Assembly (NCBI GenBank): GCA_963070105.1
Contig: OY718805.1
Span: 2,254,001-2,318,000, forward strand
From: Litomosoides sigmodontis
Lineage: Eukaryota > Nematoda > Chromadorea > Rhabditida > Onchocercidae
Length of the DNA: 64,000 nt
Direction of reading: 5' to 3'
Notes under the pieces: generated by a model
The model's input: only the letters and a program-made list of their open reading frames with translations
What the model was told of the DNA's origin: nothing
The model's database searches: none
Shown: one piece after another, positions 39,594 to 55,600 of the stretch
Position numbering within the stretch: the stretch's first letter is position 1
Layout: every line of letters begins with the position of its first letter
Translations under genes and position numbers: made by a program

Positions 39594-40402
39594 CTAATTC
39601 ACTCCTTGAATGCGTAAATTTGGCAATTCTGCTTTCTCCTCACTCCTCTCCTCTTTAATGAGATCGCAATCGCTATTGGCAAATTCAACGACATTGACCG
39701 TTCCCTTTGCGCCTCCTGAAATTGCTAATTGCATTCAGCTTTACGCATTGCTTTATAGAAATTTCATTTCTCCAGGATCCTACAAAATTGCTGTAATTAG
39801 TCTTGACTGTCTTCACTTCCCATATTAGTATCTCATATTTTATCCTTCCCCACTCACCTGTTGCATCTGACCGCTCCGTTTCTGCCACCACTGATTGCTT
39901 CGCTTTCACCTGCACTAAGTGATTCGCTTCCGCTTCCTGAATTTATATGAAATTATTCATTAAGCTATTCAAAGCATTGATTTCTATGACTTGTGACGCT
40001 TCCAACATACGCACTTCTCTAATTTGTGTCTTACATCTTATCCCCCTTTCACTCACTTTCGGCACCAGTAAATCTAGCGGTAATGTCTCTTCCGCCCGCG
40101 CTTTCTGAAATTGAGCAAAATTATCCATTACGCTAGGCATTATAAATTGTTTTTATCAAATTTTATCCTTTCAAAGCTTTAGGAAATTAGCACTGATTTG
40201 GTCTTACCCATCACTAACTCACATGTAGCATCCGCAAATCCAACGGCATTGCGTGTTCTGTTTGCGCTCCTGAAATTAATTTTTGCGCTTAGCGTTAAGT
40301 CCACGTGTTCAACATGTCGTATTTTCTAATCCTTCGCAAACTTACTACTCTTCCAATGGTTGACCATAACAAGAAGAGACCGAAAAAGTAAACGAAGCGC
40401 AT
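39594..40402 (-). CDS. Left copy of short-exon repeat-protein gene (open only if exon 2 is skipped)
   Basis: Family not recognised. The first exon, 40346-40402, encodes MRFVYFFGLFLLW plus six more residues, a signal-peptide-like start. Exon 2, 40223-40269, is 47 bases, one fewer than the 48 of the right copy. Exon 3, 40057-40104, is 48 bases and encodes KARAEETLPLDLLVPK. Exon 4, 39858-39936, is 79 bases, made of degenerate repeat units. Exon 5 is 39594-39715 and ends in TAG. Including exon 2 leads to a stop in exon 3. Joining exon 1 to exon 3 gives 306 bases and a complete 101-residue frame that ends in an acidic tail with GluLeuProAsnLeuArgIle. The splice sites are canonical throughout. Divergent partner of the gene at 49950-50712. 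It could be a pseudogene or a gene using exon skipping. Confidence 0.55.
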
Positions 40403-40918
40403 ATTGATGTTGCCGACGCTAAAATGTAGTGACGTGGGGTGGAAAGTAGTCACGCACATTCCTTGCAACGGCAATGCGGAAAATTTTTTTCACTTAAAAA
40501 ACAAGCAAAACTGTCTTTTATGGTGGAAATCGGTTGCGGAAGTTGCGACGCGGACGAACGCTTATTTACGATGAATTTTTCTCAGAGCTCTTTGGACATA
40601 ATGTGAAGTTTTGAGATGATATTAGTTTTGTTTGCCGAAATAGACGTTGCGGAAGTGAACAAGTAGAGCTTGTGGAGCGAGGCGGAACGTCACAAAGATC
40701 ACGGAAAAGCTTTACTGGAAAGTAACGGAGGATTGGAAGTTTGAATTGCCATCAGAAAGGTGCGACATTAATAGCCTTCGTGAATTAATGACAATGGCTG
40801 TTGGCCGTTAAGTCGTTGCGTTGAATGAATTTAATTTTGTAGTTATCGCATTGCATTGTCACAAATAATGCAAAAAAATTACATCACTTTTTTGCTCGAA
40901 TTTCATTTCTTTGAAACA
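40194..40918. repeat. Left arm of a 725 bp inverted repeat
   Basis: Reverse complement of 49434-50159 with about ten substitutions and one single-base gap by eye (about 98% identity). It covers the upstream region, first exon, first intron, second exon and start of the second intron of the left micro-exon gene. Similarity stops abruptly at both ends. Confidence 0.95.
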
Positions 40919-45377
<4,459 letters not shown>

Positions 45378-47654
45378 ATGCTTCAAAAAATTTTTAGATG
45401 TAAGGAGCTTGTGAAACAATCTTCGATAACAACAAACATCCAACTGTTAAATCGTAAAATTCGAAGTTCTGCAAGAAAATGCGAAGAAGTGAGTATCGGC
45501 TGAGCATTTGAACAGTTAATTTGTAAACATAATAAATTTAAATTAATTAAAAATAGCTTTTCTCGCTTCATTTCAACTTCCTCCTGAATTTTTTCCTCAG
45601 CGTGTCATTCAACAATCAAATAAAACAGTTGCAATTAAATCGATGAATGAAACAATTAATTTTGACAATTCCTCCTCGACTGTGGCAGTTACTTTCACTA
45701 ATGAAACTGTTGGCGATGATTTCACAACAGATTTTTTGCAAAACACACCTCATAAATGGTACCATTTTATTTGAAATATTTATTTTTCTTCTCTTTCACG
45801 CTCACACAAATTCATTTACAATCACAATCACTTTAAATTACACGTAATGCAACAAATTTAATTTTAATAATTAATTTTTTGAAATGAATGTTTTGCTGAC
45901 CAGAGCAATTTCGAGAGTTAAACATTTGCTAAATTTGCTAGCAAAAAAAAGAAGAAACTTTTGGAATATTTTCGCTGCTAACATTTGTAAGTTTAATTTC
46001 ATTCCTAATACAATCTTTTAATGATTTTAAAATTTCGAGAATAATTGTTATGATGGGCCTTATGATTGATTCATATATGTCTATCCCAATTAACTTCAGG
46101 TATTCTGCATTGAAAGCTAAGCTTAACAAGGAAGCGCGGAGTTCACAGTTTCAAATTGTATCACATGATAATCTTAAAAGTGACAGCTATCAAATGTCAA
46201 CAGGTAGGTGGCGTTTTAATTGAACTTTTAATTGGTGCTGCTACATTCACATTCTCTTTTCTCATAAATTATTCAATTTGAGGGGGTCATAAGCAGTGGG
46301 TCAGCTTATCACTTCATCACTGCTGACCAATCACAATATGATGAAGAGGCGGAATAGATGGGTGATTAATTAAGTTTTAATTGGTGTCGCTACCCATGCA
46401 GAAATGGTGATTTTCAGATGAAGTTGAAAAGTGGGATAAGAAAGACATTGAGGAATATCAATCTCGGCGAAGAGCGCATGGAAGAGAATTGAAATTTGCA
46501 GAGGTAACTTAGAGGATTAATTTTTTTTTTGAATTAGTGGAAGAGATGTGAAGTGTGTGATGAAATGCTTGCTATCTGATCGTTTGCTAATTAATTTGCT
46601 TTCAGATGGCATACAACGGACGTTTCTGTGGTCATTATGTGCGATGTCGAAGAGAGGTCATTTGTTTCGCTTTTAATTTGCTGAAAATTTCCTCTCTTTT
46701 TTTTAAGCTTAAAATAAGCACAAAGGCAGAAATTGATAATTTGCTACAAAATTGAAATTTCAAATTTATAGAGGTAGCTGAAGATATTAATTTTAATTTT
46801 ATTGAAATGGGTGAAGATAATGAGGAACGAATCGATAATCAATATTTCACTAATTAAAAATTCTCAATATTACGAAATGATAGGCGACAATTCGACGGGT
46901 GTCGATGAGTGTGCTTGAAACTTTTTAATTTGTTGTTGAGGTTGAGAAATGTATGGATGGTTGTCAAATGTTGCGAAATGGTACGAATCGAGCAATGCTA
47001 CTCTCGACGGCCACATTACTTCAGCTCGGTGACCGTTGCATTGGTGACAGTGACGATAGCTTCACTGAGCTTTATGAATTAGCCATGGAGCGTAACAATG
47101 GACTGTACTACTGCCTGGACAAGTATCACAACCAGGTAATACCGGTCATTCTTTGAAATCGACTTCACATGCTACTTTTGCGAAGCTATCAGTCTACCAC
47201 TCACAAAACTTCTAGACAGATAAATCGATGGACTGTTCCGGGCTTTCAACAAATCACACTCATTGCCACTGGTCACTAGTGGATTCTGATGCTCTGAAGC
47301 GGAAACGAAGTGATGGCGATTGCTTAGCTGAAGTAAATTTGGTGCAATTTCGATGTGCACAACTACTCAAATGTTGTCCAAATTTTTACAGGTAAAAAAT
47401 ATCTGTGTTAGTTGTAAATTGAAATGACCGATATGAATGCTAATTTTCCAGCGCATCAAACGAGCTAACTAATTAATTAATTCCCTTACATAGCATTAAA
47501 TTTTGTATAAATTTTAATTTACAGATGTCAAAATGAAATTTTTGATGCAAAAGTGGAGCTACGAATAGCACTACTAACAATGCAGTTGATCGGAGCGCAT
47601 CACGACTGCCTACGCTCTCAGCTGATTAAGACAACGCAATTGGAAGTGAATTAA
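45378..47654 (+). CDS. Cysteine-rich protein of unknown function
   Basis: Not recognised. Exons: 45378-45488, 45601-45758, 46100-46203, 46418-46503, 46606-46656, 46941-47135, 47216-47391, 47525-47654, totalling 1011 bases and 336 residues, all in phase with canonical splice sites. The first half is polar, with several AsnXSer/Thr sites and a basic ArgArgArg. From the fifth exon on it is cysteine-rich: PheCysGlyHisTyrValArgCys, CysMetAspGlyCys, AspArgCys, AspCys, ThrHisCysHis, AspCys, PheArgCys, LysCysCys, ArgCys and HisAspCys, about 14 in 180 residues. This is the pattern of a disulfide-bonded extracellular domain. No signal peptide is visible at the ATG at 45378, so a 5' exon may be missing. 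The gene lies between the inverted-repeat arms. Confidence 0.65.
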
Positions 47655-49433
47655 AATATTTGCGCAAAAATAGCTCACTCCAATAGATCTAAATTACAAG
47701 TTATTTTAAAAGTAAGAAATTGAAAATGTTAATTTTTCATTTCACTCAATGTGCACTTATCATTATCACAAGAGATTTTCATTGATGTAATTTGATACAA
47801 ATGATCAGTCGGTAAATTATTCAATTACAAACGAACTATTTGGGCAGGAAAGGGAAGGAAAGAAAACACTTATTTCACTTATTCGATTGAAGTATTAAAA
47901 ATTTAACAGTCAATTTCTGAATTGATAGTCATTTTGCAAAAATGGTTTGAATAGAGATTTGCTTCAACGTGACTAATCCGACAGCATAGGATAGCAACCC
48001 ATAGCTGCCTAAAACAATTTGTTTCAAAAATCAAAAACTTTACCTAACACTTACTTTAAATGTACCGGGAAATTCATCCAAAAAAACAACCATTTGCCTT
48101 CTTTGCTTATTTATTTGTACAGAAGAAATTTTGTTACTTTTTTGTAAAAATTTCCTATGAAATTGCTTGTAATGAAGTAAATGCTATTGTGATAAATGGA
48201 AATGACAAGAAAGATAAAATGATTTTAAATTCATTTTAAATTGATTTTATCAAATATCGCGCTGTTGACGTTGATATGTGCGCGCATTAGCAACAACCAC
48301 CACTGCGCCTGATTTTATCACTTCTAATTTACAATTTTAAGCCTGCAAGTGAATGTGCTGCATTAAAATGCGGTGCACTTTAAAAGCAACATATCCTATG
48401 TGTCTTTTCAAAATAAAAAAACTTTCGAAAAGAAAAACCCTTTAATCTTTTACTAATTTTCATTCCATCAAAATATTTAATCTCAAAAAATTTCTACAAA
48501 TCCAAAAAAAAAAAGAGTGAAAGGAATTGCAATCTATAGCAACGTACTCCTGCACATTTTGCATTTTCAGGAGCAATTACGATAACCTGGATAATATGTA
48601 AGTGAGATTTACACGTTGAAACTAAAATGGAAATAAGTGAGATGTATACGTTAAAGCAAAACATAGACGCTATCCGCCAAAAAATGCATAAATTTCAAAT
48701 AAATTTTCTGCATGCTTTTGCAGACAATGAAATACACTGAGCTAAGAATTTTTAAAATTCTTCCCTTTTTCAATAAAAAATTTTGCTCTAACAAAATAAT
48801 AAAGAAAAAACTACACTGTACAGCAACAATGTGTGAAGGAAAATTTATTGAAATTTTTTAAATTTTCATAATTGCAATTGAAGTGATTGCAAGTTCACGT
48901 TAGATAGCACGCACCAATGTTCATTAATTAAAATATTTGCCACGTTACCGTAGTAAACATTTATTATATCCAGTGTTTCAGGAAATTTTAGGTTTTGCTT
49001 GAACAACATTTCATGCGCTAAAGGAATAATGTGGAGGTGCGTGGTGGAGGCGCAAATAGGTTGTAGCGATTGCAACAATCCGATCTTATTCAGTGTTTGC
49101 GAAAACCGTAGGAATGGTGGGTGTCTTCCAGAAATGTCTTCCTGGTGCTTTGAGCTTTATAAAATGTTAGCTTGTGATTTGCTGTCACACACCGAATTCT
49201 GCTCGTGAAATTTGTTTCCCAGTGTCTAATGCGCAAAGCCATTTGCGCTTTTCACCGAAGAAAACATTTCCTTTACTATTAAACAGTTTATACAAAATAG
49301 TTTTTAAAGTGGAAAATTTAGTAATAGTGCATTTGCACATAACTCTGTACACAAAGCAACAGTACTAACTACTACGGTTGCAATCAACAAAATTTTCCCC
49401 TTAAGCTAATTTCAACCGGAAATTGCCCGAAAC
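47655..49433. other. Intergenic region before the right inverted-repeat arm
   Basis: AT-rich. Overlapping short frames at 48866-49208 on both strands lack splice logic and family features. Nothing else seen. Confidence 0.5.
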
Positions 49434-50159
49434 TGTTTCAAAGAAATGAAATTCGAGCAAAAAAGTGATGTAATTTTTTTGCATTATTTGTGACAATGCA
49501 ATGCGATAACTACAAAATTAAATTCATTCAACGCAACGACTAAACGGCCAACAGCCATTGTCATTAATTCACGAAGGCTATTAATGTCGCACCTTTCTGA
49601 TGGCAATTCAAACTTCCAATCCTCCGTTACTTTCCAGTAAAGTTTTTCCGTCATCTTTGTGACGTTCCGCCTCGCTCCACAAGCTCTACTTGTTCACTTC
49701 CGCAACGTCTATTTCGGCAAACAAAAGTAATATCATCTCAAAACTTCACATTATGTCCAAAGAGCTCTGAGAAAAATTCATCGTAAATAAGCGTTCGTCC
49801 GCGTCGCAACTTCCGCAACCGATTTCCACCATAAAAGACAGTTTTGCTTGTTTTTTAAGTGAAAAAAATTTTCCGCATTGTCGTTGCAAGGAATGTGCGT
49901 GACTACTTTCCACCCCACGTCACTACATTTTAGCGTCGGCAACATCAATATGCACTTCGTTTACTTTTTCGGTCTCTTCTTGCTATGGTCAACCATTGAA
50001 AGAGCAGTAAGTTTGCGAAGGATTAGAAAATACGACATGTTGAACACGTGGACTTAACGCTAAGCGCAAAAATTAATTTCAGGGAGCGCAAACAGAACAC
50101 GCAATGCCGTTGGATTTGCGGATGCTACATGTGAGTTAGTGATGGGTAAGACCAAATCA
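49434..50159. repeat. Right arm of a 725 bp inverted repeat
   Basis: Reverse complement of 40194-40918. It contains the upstream region, first exon, first intron, second exon and the first bases of the second intron of the right micro-exon gene, including the extra G (run of Gs at 50082-50084) that keeps its second exon at 48 bases. Confidence 0.95.
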
Positions 50160-50712
50160 TCCGAATTAGTACAATTTCGTTAAACCTTAGAAAAAAAAAT
50201 TTGCAAAAAAGCAATGTTCAACATTGAGCATAATGAATAATTTTAATAAATTTCAGAGAGTAGGGGCGGAACAAACAGTGCCGTTAGATTTACGGATGCC
50301 AAAAGTAAGTGAGGGATTTAGTAGTAAGGTGAAACATCCGAAAGGAGCAATTTTGTAATTTTGTAAAGCTCTGAAAAAATAAAATTCCGAAAAAACCAAC
50401 GTTCAACGCTGAGTGTAATGAATAATTTCATTTAATTTTAGAAGGTACCGACGGAACAGACAGCGCAACCGGATTTACGGATGCTACAAGTGCGTGAAGG
50501 ACTGGTAGAATGGAGGGAGTGATTAGACGAGTGATCGAACGTTTAAACTACGGCAATTTCGCAAATTTTGAAAAGATTTCAAGGAGACGGTGTGCAACGC
50601 TGAGTGCAATGAACAGTTTCAGGAAGCGCAAACGGAGCAGACAACGTCATTGGATTTGCACACGCCAATAACGATGACGGAGGAAGTGCGATCACGTCAC
50701 GTCGCTCATTAA
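49950..50712 (+). CDS. Right copy of short-exon repeat-protein gene (intact)
   Basis: Family not recognised. Five exons: 49950-50006 (57 bases), 50083-50130, 50257-50304, 50442-50489 (each exactly 48) and 50623-50712, totalling 291 bases and 96 residues, every junction in phase 0. The first exon encodes MHFVYFFGLFLLW plus six residues, a signal-peptide-like start. Each 48-base exon encodes one 16-residue repeat: GAQTEHAMPLDLRMLH, RVGAEQTVPLDLRMPK, KVPTEQTAQPDLRMLQ. The last exon begins EAQTEQTTSLDLHTP and ends with a short basic tail. Exon plus intron form tandem units of 174-185 bases, and the intron 3' ends are also alike (a TAATGAATAATTT-type motif before the acceptor). ACATTTTAG 18 bases before the ATG could be a spliced-leader acceptor. 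Likely a small secreted repeat protein. Any exon can be skipped without shifting frame. Confidence 0.65.
50010..50622 (+). repeat. Tandem exon-intron units of about 180 bp
   Basis: Four successive intron-plus-exon units with spacings of 174, 185 and 181 bases between exon starts (50083, 50257, 50442, 50623). Similarity covers the intron 3' half (for example GTTCAAC..TGAG..TAATGAATAATT) as well as the exon. The minus-strand copy shows the same arrangement at 39716-40345 with more divergence. Confidence 0.8.
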
Positions 50713-52456
50713 AGAGGACAGTGAGTGAGTGAAGCAGGAAGAGATGAAATAGAATTATCGAATTTACAAACTGGTGGAGCGGATTCAATTTCAACTCTTG
50801 CTATTTGATAATTTCAAACTCTCAGCTGTTCAATGTTATGATAAACAGCAAAATGAAACAAAACGAGATATACTATTAAAGTTCTGAAACGCTGAAAGTA
50901 AAGCAGTTAAAAATTAGCATTTGAAAATTGTTTATTGTAATTTGTTGCCGAATGGTCCTTTGCTGTACAATTTTTTTACCTTTTTTTCAGCAGTTTGAAA
51001 AATTTTTTCAATTCTCTGCTACTATTGCTATTTCACAGAGTGAACACTCAGGACTCTAAATCTCTTTTAGCCGTCCGCACGTTTCCACCGCAAATAAGTA
51101 AGCCGTAAGAGTTTATTTAAGCTGCCAAAAAAGCTTACTCGATCTTTCATCTTGTTGAAATGCCTTTCACCCTCTCTCACGCATCAATTCTAAATGAACA
51201 ACTTTCTGATTTTCAACCGGAAATGTACGGAAAGTAACAGAATGCTAAGCTGTTATGGACGGTTAAAATCTATTCTTTTATTGCTGCAATGAAATTAACA
51301 AAGTTTTTTCTTGTAAATGTGAGAAAAATTATTCAAATTTTGAAATAAATGAGTGAATCTAATTGACTGAGATTTGATTACACTTCATTTGAATATCAAA
51401 TAAATTTCACTACAAAATTGGCTGATAAATGACGGGTGACAGAGACATGCAGTAAAACTTAATTTCTTCCGTATTGGAAAAAATTTCAAATTTTGCTAAT
51501 TAAACTTTACAATTTTTACACCAATCACATAAGGCATAATTGACGTAGCTGTTCGCATATATACAGTAAATAAACAGTATTTTACGAAAAAAAATGCCAT
51601 AATACAAAATTTTAAATTCTGTCACAACAATATTCGCTTTAGCAGTGAAAGGATTGAACTAATTTATTTCATCTCTTAATTAGCAAGAATACATGTTAAG
51701 CTAAATAATGCTATTAATGAAAACAAATTTTATAGCAAAAATTATTTCTGTTGATCATTTTAACTTTCAGGTCTTCACCATTCAAACTTATAAAACAAAT
51801 ATGATAATTAGAATTGACCGACAAAGGCAAGCGAACACGGTAGTAGTAGCAGTACAAAGGAAAGAATAAAGGTCACATTATACTTCAGGAGAGAAATGAT
51901 AATATTCTAATCTAGTTGTATTAATGACGATATGAGCTTATCTATCCATTATCGTTATCATTTTGAAATTGAAAATTACCATTATATGCGACTTTTGTTC
52001 TTTCCCTTTGATAATACCGTAAGCACTAACACAAACTCTTATGTTATAGAACCGGAGTGATCGCCCTATCGAAGAAGAATATTGAAATGAAAGAAATGAA
52101 AATTTCACTGTTTCACTTTGAACTAATCGGACGTCGGTAACACCATGATTACTTCACAGTGCAGCAAGAGAACGTGAAAATGATCTGTGAAGAGAGAGTG
52201 AGAAATTTCAACTGCAACATTTATACTCTGCTAGAAGTAATCACATAGCGTTAGGAAATTTTCAACAAATTTAATTAAAATTTCACAATGAAGCAAGAAT
52301 ATTTGAAACCCGAATGTTGTGTACCGCAAAAAAAAACAAGTCATTTATTGAAGGTTAAATTACAGTTACTGTTTTTATCAGATCGCTACTAACTTATCAT
52401 GTATTTTTTATAATTCAGCACTTCTACAAATTTCGCTGTCACAGTAATTGGATTAG

Positions 52457-52494
<38 letters not shown>

Positions 52495-52611
52495 GTACAC
52501 ACACAGACATATACGTACGCAAACAATTACTCCTAATTAATTTCCAATAAAATTTCCGATTATTATTGCTGCTGTCATTATCACTCAATGAATACAAAGT
52601 AACTGTGAAAA
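50713..52611. other. Convergent intergenic region before latrophilin
   Basis: Separates the right micro-exon gene (+) from the latrophilin stop codon (-), so it should carry both 3' untranslated regions. It holds a (CA)n tract at 52459-52491. No coding signal seen. Confidence 0.55.
52459..52491. repeat. (CA)n microsatellite
   Basis: About 33 bases of CA, followed by CACA/GTAC-rich sequence. Confidence 0.9.
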
Positions 52612-55600
52612 TTATAGGCCTTGCACGAAAATTGGTGGATTTTTGGATAAGTCCATGCGTAGCAGCATTCCTGACCGATTCGTTATCGCTTCACCGTGAC
52701 ATTGCAGTGTGGTTGAGGCGGAACTGTCGCTGTACGCGGAGTCATCCGACACCCGAGCGATAGAAGCAGCTGAGACTACTGGTGTGAATGAGTGACGAGA
52801 AGTTGATGGGAGCTGCGATGGAGGTGGTGGCGCTGGCGGTGGTGGCGGTGGTGGAAAATTAGGTGGTGGCCTAAAATGAAATGTTGCTAATTCAGGTTGA
52901 ACAGTTGTGGAACGATTCGGTACAAATGTTACAGGTGCTACACAGTTGAAATAACATTCATTGTGTTGTGATTGATAATAATAATTGGACGATGAGGTGC
53001 ACAGATCTTCGTAGCTAATTGTTGCATAATCACATAAGCCTGAAATTGTAGAGATGAAAATATTTTAAAAACAACAAATTAGCATATGTTTATTGCACGC
53101 TGTGTTCTAATGAAATAGTTTCAAAAATCAATTAATTCACTAGATCAATGACCATTTTCACATATTGAATTTAAAATTTTACTCATTACGTGTCTGTTGC
53201 CTGTAGCATTATTATATTAGACATTAGAGATCATCGATTACGTATAACTTCATAGATATATTACATAAATGTTCTGTTAATTTGTTTTTCTCCGTAAAAT
53301 CGATCATTGCTTTTCGCACATCAATCCTGTTGCTCCGCTCAAATTACTGATTTAATTTCACTAACGTGAAATATTACCACTTCAATTAAAGCACTCATTG
53401 GTTGCGTGCGAATATGAATCTGATTATTACTTAAGTATTATTACTCAAGCACGCCATTTAAGTAATAACATTAAATCAATATTGCTACACCACCAGCATT
53501 CTCACACGAGCACTGCTACGTCACTGATCATTAATGGAGAAGCACAAATGCAAATGAAAATGCACCATTTGAGTTGCAACGTTGACGTGCCAGAAGCATT
53601 TGCACCGAATTATTGTAACGTGGATCAATTGCAGCGACCATACGTGGTGCTGGCAGCGTTGGATATTTGTCACTCATTGAAGGATACTGTAAAAAGACGT
53701 ACGCAAATATACATTGTATGTGTGAAGGATATGTTAAAAAATCAAAATTAAAAGAAAGAAGTGATACTATGATGAAGAAAAGGTGATGTAAGCATGCAAG
53801 GGTTCAAATGTTAAATTAAATATTTATTATTATCTTATTACGATTGTTTCAGATAAATTTAAAATTTAAAATAGAATAATTCGTGATGATTTAGGTAAAA
53901 TTCCTTACAAATAGTAATACTTTAGTAGAGGAAAAAAATAAGGGAAAGAAATTTTTTAAGCCATGCAAAATAGTGAAGAGATTTTTGCAATTTTTTTTTC
54001 AATTTCTTCGGAAAGACAAATTTAGTGTAAAATGAAAAAAAAAACAATTGATAAAAACTGCTCCTCAATTCAACTTAAATGTTCACATCTACTCAAGCAA
54101 TCATCACATTAAATCATACGGATAAAGTGATCCAAAAAACGGATTATCTTCCGGACGTTGCAACTCATTCCCAATAAATAGGTTATATGAGAAAAAAAAA
54201 AGGAAAAAAAATCGTTAGTAAACATAAAGCCCATCTGAAAAGCCAAGTAATTAATTATTTGATCCCAAAAAAGCAGAACAAAAAAAAATTTACATATTTA
54301 TAACATAACATCGGTAACGCAATTGAAGAATATTAATTCACGTGTTGGCGGATACTCCGTCGTGCATCTCTAAAGTTTAACAATACAATTTTCGAATTCA
54401 TTTAAAAAACGCAGTTTCCTCCGTTTTTTTTTTTTGTTGAACAGCGATCTTAGATTGCAAACTGTTAAATACTTATGGAAAAGTAGAATTGATGAGTTAA
54501 CCAAGCGATGAGAGTAATAGTGAACGGTGAAGTTAATAACGATAACGAACTATTGGAATTTACCGAAATACAGAAAGAATGGAATTTACAAAAGTTAACA
54601 CAATAATTTCAGGTTACGTCTGCGTGTGCACGCATGTGTGTGGGTATGTGTGTGTGTGTGTGATGTCAGTGCAATAATAAATATCACTCATGATTGATGA
54701 CGACGAATACATCTCAAATGAGGCGACGGCAGATAATGCTAAGTTATCAATTTTTCCGTTATAGAAGAGAAAATAAATTTTCAAATTTGCCCTTCATCTC
54801 TTAATTTCATATCGAAGTTCATTTTTAAGTCCTTTTTTCCCTCGAAATTACATCAATAAAATTATTTGGAATGATAACGAAGCCAATATAAAAGTGGATA
54901 AATGATAAGACTAGTGATAAAAGCACACTACCTCTCCATAAATTAAGCTACCCTTTGATTAGCCGACTACTGTGTGAATACTCATCGCTCTTACAAATCA
55001 AAATATTTGAGAAATCTCTTCCAGTAAGATGATAAAATGATAAAGCATATCGATTATGAATGATAACGATGCATTACTGTAGCGATAAACGAACTATTGA
55101 CATGGAGATGGAAATCATTCTGAATTTTACGCCCCACTAGCTAATAACTTAAAAAAAAGACAGTTTGAAAAAAAAAACAAAATTAAATGAAAAAAATATC
55201 TGTAAATTTTTCCTAAAATTTGCATATGATAGTTGAATTATTAATTTTTACGTTTTTAAATATTATTTAATTCAGCAATTAGCAATAATCAAAAAAAACG
55301 GTGCCATTATATCAGTGAATGTTTGAAGCATTCTTTTTTCCCCTTTTCTTAAATTACGAAAAAATTTCTAAAAAAAAAAAGTTATTTGAAATTTTATCCA
55401 TCTATGTAAACTATCACGCACTAATACATGTCACTTTTCTACGTGAACTAGACGAGCTTATCAACTACACGTTCAAACGTACACATTTAGAAGAGGAAAA
55501 AAACGCTAGCACACAATGTTGACAGTGAATTGTTGCGTCAAATTAACAGCATCTTTGTTAGCTATCAATCAAACTCATATCATTCGTATTTCGCCGCCGT

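Noticed and set aside
48866..49208. Overlapping short frames on both strands
   Set aside because: No splice logic, hydrophobic pattern or family signature on either strand.
53398..53751. 117-residue plus-strand open frame
   Set aside because: It is antisense to latrophilin exon 53566-53686, whose phase fits both neighbours exactly; the plus-strand frame has no family features.
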